Positions 1 to 5,793 are shown, numbered from the stretch's first letter. The stretch is DNA of 6,154 nucleotides from Streptosporangiaceae bacterium (GCA_030052355.1 JASIGS010000757.1:1-6154); one strand, 5' to 3'. Notes: generated by a model from the letters alone, not told the origin. A program made the numbers and translations.

Positions 1-1
1 G

Positions 2-28
2 CGCTCCTGCTGGTGGTGGCCGCGCTAG
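2..28 (+). CDS. Trp leader peptide (C-terminal end, start outside window)
   Basis: The reading frame ends Arg-Ser-Cys-Trp-Trp-Trp-Pro-Arg-stop. Three consecutive TGG codons lie at 11-19 and a TAG at 26-28. Its start lies before base 1, so only the last eight codons are visible. Runs of Trp codons are rare, and this one sits about 115 bases upstream of a tryptophanyl-tRNA synthetase gene, just ahead of alternative RNA hairpins. That is the layout of a ribosome-mediated attenuator leader peptide. Translation would stall here when charged tRNA-Trp is scarce. The peptide itself probably has no other role. A chance frame is possible because the start codon and ribosome site cannot be seen, but the match of codons, stop position and downstream pairings makes this unlikely. 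Confidence 0.75.
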   Translation, partial: RSCWWWPR

Positions 29-83
29 GCGGCCGCCAGTCGTTTGCCCTCTTCCGACGGCGCGCCCGCTGGGCGGCGCCGTC
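14..83 (+). promoter_or_regulatory. Tryptophan transcription attenuator of trpS
   Basis: Three pairings are visible. Pairing 1:2 joins 14-23 with 29-38 (10 bp with one G-U, loop GCTAG); its 5' arm contains the second Trp codon and the start of the third, and its loop holds the leader stop codon. Pairing 2:3 joins 34-42 with 55-62 (8 bp with one bulged A at 38). Pairing 3:4 joins 56-67 with 71-83 (12 bp, one bulged G at 75, loop GCT). 2:3 excludes both of the others. A ribosome stalled on the Trp codons would block 1:2, allow 2:3 and so prevent the 3:4 terminator, giving read-through into trpS. With enough charged tRNA the ribosome reaches the TAG, masks segment 2 and lets 3:4 form. Auxiliary trpS of Streptomyces coelicolor is known to be controlled by ribosome-mediated attenuation. 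Its operation here is inferred from sequence. Confidence 0.7.
56..83 (+). terminator. Attenuator terminator hairpin (3:4)
   Basis: GACGGCGC at 56-63 pairs with GCGCCGTC at 76-83. It continues as GCCC (64-67) with GGGC (71-74) around a 3-base loop, with G75 bulged. The stem is very GC-rich. No T-tract follows, as is common for actinobacterial terminators, so termination strength cannot be judged from sequence. Confidence 0.6.
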
Positions 84-141
84 TCGCATCCGCGGGCGGG
101 TGCCTTCCCGGCGGACCCCTATCCCTCATGGAGGTCCTGTC

Positions 142-1212
142 ATGCCCACCCTCACCGACATGCCATCGCTGCTGTCGAGCCAGCAGCGCAGCGCCGAACT
201 CGAGCAGGCCATCGAGCGCGACCCCGGCGCGTTCCGCGTTCTCACCGGCGACCGGCCCACCGGGGCGCTGCACATCGGCCACTACTTCGGCAGCCTGCAG
301 AACAGGGTGCGGCTGCAGCAGGCCGGCGTCGAGATGCTCGTCCTGATCGCCGACTACCAGGCCGTCACCGACCGCAACGCCGCTGCCGACCTGCCGCCCA
401 CAGTGCTCGGGCTGGTGGCCGACTACCTTGCGGTCGGCATAGACCCCAGCCGGGCCGTCATCTTCGCGCACAGCGCTGTGCCCGCGCTGAACCAGCTGAT
501 GCTGCCGTTCCTGAGCCTGGTGAGTATTTCCGAGCTACAGCGGAACCCGACCGTGAAGGATGAGATGGCGGCCGGCGGTCCGGCGGCCATGACCGGGCTG
601 ATGTTCACCTACCCGGTACACCAGGCCGCCGACATCCTGTTCTGCCACGCCAACCTCGTGCCGGTGGGCAAGGACCAGCTGCCGCACCTGGAGCTGGCCA
701 GGGTCATCGCCCGCCGGTTCAACGAGCGGTACAGCCCGTCTGAGCCTTACTTCGCCGAGCCGCAGGCCTTGCTCAGCGCCGCGCCGCTGCTGCTCGGGCT
801 GAACGGCAAGAAGATGGGCAAGAGCGCCAGCAACTCGGTACCGATCCGGGCCACGGCGGACGAGACCGCGAGGCTGCTGAGCGGCGCCAAGACCGACTCG
901 GAGCGTGTGATCAGCTACGAGCCAGCCAGGCGGCCGGAGGTTGCCAACCTGCTGCTGATCGCCGCGCTGTGCCGCGGCCAGTCACCCGAGGCGGTTGCCG
1001 AACAAGTCGGCGCGGGCGGTGCTCAGGCGCTCAAGGCCGTCGTCATCGACGCGGTCAACGACCAGCTCGCGCCGGTAAGGGCGCGCCGCGCGGAACTGGC
1101 CGCCGACCCGTCGTACTTGTCCGCCGTGCTTGCTACCGGGAACGGCAAGGCCACAGCGATTGCCGAGAAGACACTGGCAGCGGTCACCCGGCTCATGCAC
1201 ACCAGTTACTAG
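142..1212 (+). CDS. trpS: Tryptophanyl-tRNA synthetase, auxiliary (TrpRS II-like) type
   Basis: Class I aminoacyl-tRNA synthetase of 356 aa that activates tryptophan with ATP and charges tRNA-Trp in the cytoplasm. Visible signatures: TGDRPTGALHIGH (residues 35-47) with the HIGH motif at 44-47; the AADIL segment (162-166) whose Asp164 matches the residue that reads the indole NH in Bacillus TrpRS; VPVGKDQ (173-179); and KMGKS (224-228) in place of KMSKS. The usual LERMTQFK segment is replaced by SELQRNPTVKDE (130-141), as in Deinococcus TrpRS II. Aligned by eye to Bacillus TrpRS, Gln9 is Arg38 here and His43 is Gln73. Both positions are linked to indolmycin sensitivity, so a resistant, inducible second TrpRS is likely. 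About 30 residues precede the catalytic core. The ATG at 142 is chosen because GGAGG (130-134) lies 7 bases upstream. The open frame extends further 5', but that part overlaps the attenuator. Confidence 0.93.
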   Translation: MPTLTDMPSLLSSQQRSAELEQAIERDPGAFRVLTGDRPTGALHIGHYFGSLQNRVRLQQAGVEMLVLIADYQAVTDRNAAADLPPTVLGLVADYLAVGIDPSRAVIFAHSAVPALNQLMLPFLSLVSISELQRNPTVKDEMAAGGPAAMTGLMFTYPVHQAADILFCHANLVPVGKDQLPHLELARVIARRFNERYSPSEPYFAEPQALLSAAPLLLGLNGKKMGKSASNSVPIRATADETARLLSGAKTDSERVISYEPARRPEVANLLLIAALCRGQSPEAVAEQVGAGGAQALKAVVIDAVNDQLAPVRARRAELAADPSYLSAVLATGNGKATAIAEKTLAAVTRLMHTSY

Positions 1213-1231
1213 GACAGTGCTCGCCGCAACG

Positions 1232-1265
1232 CCGCTGGCGGGCCGCGATCGCGGCCCGCCAGCGG
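1232..1265. terminator. Bidirectional terminator between convergent trpS and MFS genes
   Basis: A perfect 17-bp palindrome is centred between 1248 and 1249: CCGCTGGCGGGCCGCG followed by AT and the exact complement. As RNA it would form a stem of about 15 bp with a GATC loop, on either strand. It starts 19 bases after the trpS stop and ends 21 bases before the stop of the convergent transporter gene, which is where a shared terminator is expected. No T-tract is present on either side. The tandem duplication GTCAGAGC GTCAGAGC (1265-1280) follows it. Confidence 0.85.
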
Positions 1266-1286
1266 TCAGAGCGTCAGAGCTGGGTC

Positions 1287-3302
1287 TCAGGCAGTGGTCT
1301 CCATGCCCAGCTTGGCCATCTCCTCCTTCACCATGGCCTCATGCGCCTCCTCGTCGCGCTTCGCGTCGCGGGTCCGCCACCGGCCGCGCAGCAGCGGGAT
1401 GCTGAGCAGGAAGAAGATGAGACCGCCGAAGCAGACCCAGAACCAGGTCTTCCACTGGCCAGGTTCCTTTGCGGCGTCCGCAGCCACCGATGCACCGTGC
1501 GCGGTCACGTAGGCCGACACGCTGGGCGGCACCTTCGACAGCGCCGTCAGCTCCGGCGAAGCCGCCGAGACCGCCTTGGTGACCGACGTCGGCACCTTCG
1601 ACAGCGCCGCGAGCTGCGTCGAGTACGGCGCAACCGTCGTGAACACCGACGGCGGCACGGCCAGGATCGCCGTGATCGCCGACGAGTTCGCGTCGATCTT
1701 GGCCAGGATCGCGGCGCCCTTGGTGCCGCCACCAGCAGCCGCGAGCAGCTTGGCCGCGAGGGAGGCCGGGATCGTCGTCGGGGTGTACTTCGCCGCATCC
1801 GCGAACAGCGTGGGGTTGGCCTTGATGACGGCGAGCTCGGGCGCGAGCGTCGCCGCGTCGGTGAGCTGCGTCGAGTACTTGGTGGCGTCAGCCACCACCG
1901 TCGGATGGGCACTGGCGAAGGTGAAGTCGGTCGCGTACTTGGTGTAGTCCGCGATGACCGCGCCGTGCGTGCCTGCCCAGGTCAGCGACGGGTAGGCGGT
2001 CGTGTCCGCAATTACCGTCGGAGCGTAGTCAATGAGCGGGGTCACTGTGTTGATCACGAAGGGGATGATCGCCGCGGAAGCGAAGACCACCACGCGGATG
2101 ATCCAGCCCCAGATCGCGAGGCCGGTGGCGGTGGCCGCCGGGTTGCGGTGCTCCACGGTCTCGGTGAAGCTCGCCATCCAGGGCGTGTAGGCGACGCCGA
2201 GGAAGAAGAGCATGATCGCCAGCATGATGGCCAGCGTGTAGTAGCTCGGGTGATGGCCGGCCTGCTCCAGGAAGAGCACCAGCATGACCGCCGCGCCGAC
2301 GGCGCCGACCACCATGAACGGCTTGCGGACCCGGACCCAGTCGGAGCAGAGCCCGACCAGGATCACGGCGCCGGCGTTGAACGCCCACGCCCAGTTGCCC
2401 AGGCCGTTGGCTTGCTTCGCCGTCATCCCGAACACGGTGTCCACGTAGATCAGCAGGAATCCGACGAGCGCGTAGTAGATCAGCAGCATGACGGACACTG
2501 CGAAAGCCGAGACGATGATGTCGGCCCTGATGAGCTGCCGCCAGTGGTGCCTGAGAGCCGCCTCGACGTCCAGGCCCTTCGCGCGCATCTCGATAAGAGC
2601 CCGGTCCCGCATCGACACCATCAGCTGGTCGCGCAGCTGCGGGGACAGCTCGCGCAAGCCGAACAACATGATCAGGAAGACTACGAGCCCGACGATGCCG
2701 CTGATCAGGTACTCGTGTGTCCACCAGTGCCGGTAGGCCGCGGTGCCCACCAGGGCGGGCAGCGTGGCACTGCCCACGATGGCGACGATCAGGCTGCCCA
2801 GCACCGGTCCGCTGGTCCAGAAACCCATCGCTGTGCCCCTGCCGACCTGCGGCGAGAAGTCACGGATCAGGGCCGGAGTAGCGACGAGACACATGCCCTC
2901 GACCAAGCCGACCACGAAGATATAGATGACGTACTGCCATTTGCTTGTCGCGGTCGGGATCACGAAGGCGACGAACACCCCGCTGAACAACAGCCCGAAG
3001 ACGACAATGTTCGCCCGGCCGTACCGGTCACCGAGACCGGCGGCCAGTGAGCCGAACGCCCCGACCAGGTTGCCGAAGGCCGTGGCCAGCACGAAGAACT
3101 TGAACGACATGCTCAGGTTGGCGAGGATGTACGTGGACACCGAGCCGCCGACGTAGAGCTCGTAGTAGAGCGTGATCGTGGCGAGCACCGTGATCGCGAG
3201 GTAAAAGACTCTGATACCGGTATTCGGGTAGGAGTCAAGCTGGCGACGAATCAGCGAGAATCCCCGTTGACCGGAGACTGGACCCGCTGTTGTAGCTGTC
3301 AT
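1287..3302 (-). CDS. MFS transporter with large external loop insert before last helix
   Basis: Inner-membrane major facilitator superfamily protein of 671 aa, well above the usual 400-450. Twelve helices can be placed roughly at residues 31-51, 68-90, 97-117, 122-145, 156-178, 198-216, 262-287, 300-320, 328-347, 354-378, 395-420 and 617-637. The loop 2-3 signature GDRYGR is at 91-96, with a weaker copy SDWVRVRKP at 320-328. Residues 421-616, predicted outside the cell, form an Ala/Thr/Val-rich insert of degenerate 19-30 residue repeats: 'PTVxADxTKY' near 428, 447, 467 and 497, and 'ALSKVPxSV' near 566 and 587. A charged cytoplasmic tail (638-671) ends the protein. AGGAGG at 3308-3313 lies 5 bases before the ATG. 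The gene follows the deaminase gene by 90 bp on the same strand. The substrate is not recognisable; a nitrogenous base or nucleoside is a guess from the neighbour only. Confidence 0.88.
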   Translation of the reverse strand: MTATTAGPVSGQRGFSLIRRQLDSYPNTGIRVFYLAITVLATITLYYELYVGGSVSTYILANLSMSFKFFVLATAFGNLVGAFGSLAAGLGDRYGRANIVVFGLLFSGVFVAFVIPTATSKWQYVIYIFVVGLVEGMCLVATPALIRDFSPQVGRGTAMGFWTSGPVLGSLIVAIVGSATLPALVGTAAYRHWWTHEYLISGIVGLVVFLIMLFGLRELSPQLRDQLMVSMRDRALIEMRAKGLDVEAALRHHWRQLIRADIIVSAFAVSVMLLIYYALVGFLLIYVDTVFGMTAKQANGLGNWAWAFNAGAVILVGLCSDWVRVRKPFMVVGAVGAAVMLVLFLEQAGHHPSYYTLAIMLAIMLFFLGVAYTPWMASFTETVEHRNPAATATGLAIWGWIIRVVVFASAAIIPFVINTVTPLIDYAPTVIADTTAYPSLTWAGTHGAVIADYTKYATDFTFASAHPTVVADATKYSTQLTDAATLAPELAVIKANPTLFADAAKYTPTTIPASLAAKLLAAAGGGTKGAAILAKIDANSSAITAILAVPPSVFTTVAPYSTQLAALSKVPTSVTKAVSAASPELTALSKVPPSVSAYVTAHGASVAADAAKEPGQWKTWFWVCFGGLIFFLLSIPLLRGRWRTRDAKRDEEAHEAMVKEEMAKLGMETTA
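1528..1609 (-). repeat. Direct repeat pair inside the MFS loop insert
   Basis: The 19-mer GGCACCTTCGACAGCGCCG occurs at 1528-1546 and again at 1591-1609, 63 bases (21 codons) apart. It encodes the repeated Ala-Leu-Ser-Lys-Val-Pro units of the transporter's external insert. A second pair, GAGCTGCGTCGAGTAC at 1611-1626 and 1863-1878, encodes Tyr-Ser-Thr-Gln-Leu twice. Identity at DNA level suggests fairly recent in-frame duplication within the insert. Confidence 0.85.
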
Positions 3303-3365
3303 ACCGTCCTCCTGGCTAGGCTGAACGGACGTTTGTGTAGCGCGCCGCTACTGCGCAGGACGGTA
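3302..3365 (-). promoter_or_regulatory. Structured leader of the MFS gene, possible ribosome-site sequestration
   Basis: A 9-bp perfect inverted repeat, TACCGTCCT (3302-3310) and AGGACGGTA (3357-3365), would pair in the minus-strand transcript. The pairing covers the downstream end of the Shine-Dalgarno and the A of the transporter's ATG. Inside it, GTAGCG (3337-3342) and CGCTAC (3346-3351) form a second stem with a 3-base loop. The inner stem could alternatively belong to a weak deaminase terminator. Alternatively, TTGATT (3389-3384) and TACCGT (3365-3360) with an 18-base spacer resemble a promoter, and starting there would remove the outer 5' arm. Confidence 0.35.
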
Positions 3366-3392
3366 GACCCGTAACACGCACGAAATCAATGG

Positions 3393-4118
3393 TCAGTTTT
3401 TAGCGGTTTGGTTACGAACTGACACTGTCGTCAGTTCGGTAAGCGGTCTCCACAGATATGCGAATGCCTCGTCCACTGGCATGGCTGACAGGCGATCCGC
3501 CTCACCGCTCGTTTCCAGGCTGTTCGCGAGATCGACGACCGGCCCCTCGCCCAGCGCCCGCAGGATTTCCTCGAACTTTGGCCCGCGGCCAGGGCCGAAC
3601 CGGGCTATCAGCGTCGCGAAGGTGCCGAGTTCGTCGCGCCGCGGTCCGATCCTGGAAGGGTGGACCCGCTGCGCTTCGCGGGACGAGAGCTTGCCGAAGT
3701 CGTGGCAGCCGTCCCAGTAGCGGTCGGCACCAGCGAACCGGACCGTTCCGATCTGGCTGAGGCGGATCGCGGCAGCGCACTGCAGGCACGGTTCGAGCGT
3801 CGTGGTGAGGACCAGGTCCTGGTTGCCGCGGTAGGAGAGCCCCGCCAGCACGTTCATCTCGGCATGTGCGAGCGTCGACCCGAAGATCACCCCGTGCGGG
3901 CCGTCGCGGTCGTTGACGCGGTTTCGTGCCGAGCGGACGATCTCACCGGCCGTGGTGGCGGCGCAGGCGCCGACGGCCACGTTCCCCGTCCTGAAGGCTT
4001 CCCACGCGAGCCGGAACGCCTCCCGCCACGGCTCGTCGAGGCTAGCCCACATCGCGGCGGCGGGTACCGGACGATCGTCTGAGAGCGGGCTGGGTTGCTC
4101 GTGCTGAGGCGCTGTCAT
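3393..4118 (-). CDS. Zinc-dependent nucleoside/nucleobase deaminase (CDA superfamily)
   Basis: A 241-aa protein with the cytidine/deoxycytidylate deaminase fold signatures: HAE at residues 85-87 (zinc ligand His85, proton-shuttle Glu87) and PCxxC at 110-114 (zinc ligands Cys111 and Cys114). These enzymes hydrolyse an amino group from cytosine-, guanine- or adenine-type substrates in the cytoplasm. Which one applies here is not readable. The deaminase core spans about residues 28-145. A C-terminal extension of about 95 residues has no obvious motif and makes the protein longer than the roughly 150-160 aa usual for TadA or guanine deaminases. The ATG at 4118 is chosen because GAGGA (4131-4127) lies 8 bases upstream and the N-terminus then fits the family. 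The longer open frame upstream is antisense to another ORF and lacks family similarity. An inverted repeat lies upstream, and the transporter gene follows 90 bp downstream. Confidence 0.85.
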   Translation of the reverse strand: MTAPQHEQPSPLSDDRPVPAAAMWASLDEPWREAFRLAWEAFRTGNVAVGACAATTAGEIVRSARNRVNDRDGPHGVIFGSTLAHAEMNVLAGLSYRGNQDLVLTTTLEPCLQCAAAIRLSQIGTVRFAGADRYWDGCHDFGKLSSREAQRVHPSRIGPRRDELGTFATLIARFGPGRGPKFEEILRALGEGPVVDLANSLETSGEADRLSAMPVDEAFAYLWRPLTELTTVSVRNQTAKN

Positions 4119-4136
4119 GCCTCCGATCCTCGGTAA

Positions 4137-4151
4137 GCCCGGCTTCCGGGC
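4137..4151 (-). promoter_or_regulatory. Small hairpin in the deaminase leader
   Basis: GCCCGG (4137-4142) and CCGGGC (4146-4151) form a perfect 6-bp stem with a 3-base loop. It lies between the inverted-repeat operator candidate and the ribosome site of the deaminase gene. Its role is unknown, and short GC hairpins are common by chance in such DNA. Confidence 0.3.
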
Positions 4152-4155
4152 GCAA

Positions 4156-4179
4156 CTGTTATCGCGCTGGCGATAACAG
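4156..4179. promoter_or_regulatory. Inverted-repeat operator candidate in divergent promoter region
   Basis: CTGTTATCGC (4156-4165) and GCGATAACAG (4170-4179) form a perfect 10-bp inverted repeat with a 4-base GCTG spacer. This AT-richer element stands out from its GC-rich surroundings. On the minus strand TTGACG (4196-4191) resembles a -35 box, with TATCGC 15 bases further on inside the repeat. A dimeric repressor bound here would therefore cover the deaminase promoter. The spacing is shorter than ideal, so the exact promoter is uncertain. The element ends 38 bases before the deaminase start and about 94 bases before the divergent small ORF. No regulator gene is in the window, and I do not recognise the family from the motif. 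Confidence 0.6.
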
Positions 4180-4272
4180 GGAGTCACCCGCGTCAACCGG
4201 CGCGCCGTCTGGCACGTCAACCACACACACCCCCGAAGTAGGTCCCCCCGGCAGTAAGGAACCGCCAGCCAT

Positions 4273-4539
4273 ATGACCGAGAACCGGAGGCTCGCTGCAG
4301 TGCCAGACGTCCGCGAGCCGGCGGTCCCCGCCTGGCTGATCCACCAGCGCTTGTCCGTCTGGTGGCGGCGCCGCGTGCGCCCCGGGGCCAGGTACCGCCG
4401 CGACCTCGACGTGCTGACCGACCGGGTCACCGCACTCGAGGAGATCCAGGACAGGCTCGCCGACATTTCGGCCGACCTCCTCGACATTCTCGTCCAGGCC
4501 GGGGGCGGTGAACTGGTACCGCCTTCCCGCGAGGGCTGA
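4273..4539 (+). CDS. Small hypothetical protein, basic with predicted C-terminal helix
   Basis: An 88-aa ORF that I do not recognise. Third codon positions are strongly G/C, as in the neighbouring genes, which supports coding. The middle part (about residues 23-43) is rich in Trp and Arg (VWWRRRVRPGARYRR). Residues 44-72 have a leucine/valine/isoleucine heptad-like pattern with many acidic residues, suggesting an amphipathic helix or short coiled coil. There is no signal peptide and no clear membrane span. A weak AAGGA (4256-4260) lies 12 bases before the ATG, a long spacing, so expression may be low or the start different. It is transcribed away from the deaminase and shares its 154-bp upstream region, so the palindrome there may control both. 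A nucleic-acid or membrane-surface association is only a guess. Confidence 0.6.
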   Translation: MTENRRLAAVPDVREPAVPAWLIHQRLSVWWRRRVRPGARYRRDLDVLTDRVTALEEIQDRLADISADLLDILVQAGGGELVPPSREG

Positions 4540-4678
4540 CGACCCGGCAGGCTCTGACCGCGCGCGGCCGATGAGTGTCTGCTGGTGGGATCGCCATCAA
4601 GTGCTTCCAACCTCCTGCGGGGCAGGAACGTCCTTGGGGTTGCAGCTCCTGAAACGGGACTGACCTAAGGAGGCATTC
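4540..4678 (+). promoter_or_regulatory. Leader of the secreted protein gene with strong SD and possible anti-SD
   Basis: TAAGGAGG ends at 4673, five bases before the ATG at 4679, and is a near-perfect match to the 16S tail. The leader also holds CCTCCT (4611-4616), fully complementary to AGGAGG (4668-4673). A competing hairpin, TCCTGC (4613-4618) with GCAGGA (4622-4627) around GGG, would hide that anti-SD. A further stem can form from GTCC (4630-4633) with GGAC (4657-4660), enclosing GGGG/CTCC. Two states, with the SD free or closed, are therefore possible. No known riboswitch class is recognised and no clear promoter is seen. Confidence 0.35.
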
Positions 4679-5767
4679 ATGGAAGGCATGTTGTTGAGGA
4701 AGCTTGCTGGTGTTACCGCTTTGCTTGGCGCTGGCGTGGTGTCGGTCGCGAGCCTTGGGGTCACCTCGGCGGCGAGTGCGGCGACTCGGCCGGCTGAGTC
4801 GACGGGCTGGCACGTGGTTGACACGATCAGCACCAGCCCCAGCCAACCGTCGTACCTTAGCGCGATCGTCGCGACCGGCAAGACCAGCGGATATGTCTTC
4901 AAGTGGGAGGGTTCGTCCTCGTACCCGGCCGCTTACGAACGCACCGGCACCACCACGTGGAAGAAGGTATCGTTCCCCGGCGAGCGCGGGGAACGCGTTG
5001 TCACCGCCCACGCGACCTCGCCGGCGGACGTGTGGGCGTTCTCGGCCCTGGCCAACCAGGGTTCGCGAGTGTTCCATCTGGTGAACGGCAAGTGGACGGT
5101 CGTCAAGACGTTCGGCCTCCCGATCGCCTCGGCCACCGTCCTGAGCAGCACGGACGTGTGGGTGTTCGGCACGGCCGATGACTCCGGCGCGGCCAGGCTG
5201 GGTGTGTACCACTACAACGGCCGCACCTGGACGCGGGTCTCCAGAGCACTGGGTGACGGGTATGCGGTCTCAGACCGGGACGTGTGGGCATCCACCGGCG
5301 GCAGCATCGAGAACTACAACGGGCACAAGTGGACGGCCACCAACCTCTCGGGACTGCTGCCGAAAGACAAGAACGTCAAGCTGGTGGACGGGGTCATCGC
5401 CCTGAGCGCGAAGAACGTCTACGTGCTGGAGTCCGACTTCATCAGCGTCGAAACCGCCGCTCTCTACGTCCTGCACTACGACGGCCATGACTGGTCCAAG
5501 GTTGCCGAGAACTACGGCTTCAGCACCGCGAGCCTCAGCCCCGACGGCAGGGGCGGGTTCTACTTCACGGCCGTCCCGCACAGCGGCGGTTCCTCGGCTC
5601 TGATGCACTACTACCGCGGCAAGCTCGCGGTCGTGGCTCCGTTCACAGCCGTCTCCTCCACCCAGGTTTCGCAGGTCACCCACATCCCTGGCACCAGCCA
5701 GCAGTTGGTGACTGCGCTTACCTCCTCGGCGACGACGGCCTACGACCAGGTCTTCCAGGGCAGCTAA
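4679..5767 (+). CDS. Secreted beta-propeller-like protein
   Basis: A 362-aa exported protein. Residues 1-34 form a typical Sec signal peptide: a charged start with Arg7-Lys8, a hydrophobic stretch at 9-28, then Ala-Ser-Ala at 32-34 as the likely signal peptidase I site. No lipobox cysteine, cell-wall anchor or C-terminal membrane helix is seen, so it is probably released outside the cell. The mature part contains about six or seven degenerate units of 40-50 residues. Units of this kind pair an 'S..DVWxF' strand with a 'xxYNGxxWTxV' strand. Clear copies are near residues 118-140, 157-189, 199-223 and 245-278. This is the pattern of actinobacterial propeller proteins with no known enzyme activity, and no catalytic motif is visible. 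A role in binding carbohydrate, surface or protein is inferred from the fold only. The start is fixed by the strong SD; Met4 is a possible second start. Confidence 0.85.
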   Translation: MEGMLLRKLAGVTALLGAGVVSVASLGVTSAASAATRPAESTGWHVVDTISTSPSQPSYLSAIVATGKTSGYVFKWEGSSSYPAAYERTGTTTWKKVSFPGERGERVVTAHATSPADVWAFSALANQGSRVFHLVNGKWTVVKTFGLPIASATVLSSTDVWVFGTADDSGAARLGVYHYNGRTWTRVSRALGDGYAVSDRDVWASTGGSIENYNGHKWTATNLSGLLPKDKNVKLVDGVIALSAKNVYVLESDFISVETAALYVLHYDGHDWSKVAENYGFSTASLSPDGRGGFYFTAVPHSGGSSALMHYYRGKLAVVAPFTAVSSTQVSQVTHIPGTSQQLVTALTSSATTAYDQVFQGS

Positions 5768-5793
5768 TCGCGCAGAGCCGACGCGGATACCAC

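Noticed and set aside
10..26. T-box riboswitch core (GGTGG...CCGCG resemblance)
   Set aside because: The full T-box consensus with its NACC segment is missing. The same bases are explained better as Trp codons and a 1:2 hairpin.
1265..1280. Tandem GTCAGAGC duplication as a mobile-element target site
   Set aside because: The two 8-mers are directly adjacent with nothing between them and no terminal repeats nearby. A simple slippage duplication is enough.
969..3050. A 693-codon open frame on the plus strand overlapping trpS and the transporter
   Set aside because: It is antisense to the MFS gene and shows the Arg/His/Asp-rich composition typical of shadow frames in GC-rich DNA. It has no recognisable domain and no ribosome site of note.
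4558..4567. CCGCGCGCGG palindrome after the small ORF as a terminator
   Set aside because: Only a short self-complementary run with no room for a loop beyond 3 bp of stem. Such runs are common in GC-rich DNA.
4119..4610. Upstream extension of the deaminase frame to 405 codons
   Set aside because: The extra part lies opposite a plausible small gene, crosses the palindrome and promoter region, is Arg/Ser-rich without motifs, and a better start with a ribosome site exists at 4118.
4571..4663. 30-codon ORF with Cys-Trp-Trp ending just before the secreted gene's ribosome site
   Set aside because: No ribosome site precedes it, codon choice is not coding-like, and the Trp codons are not followed by a well-placed stop and terminator as in the trpS leader.
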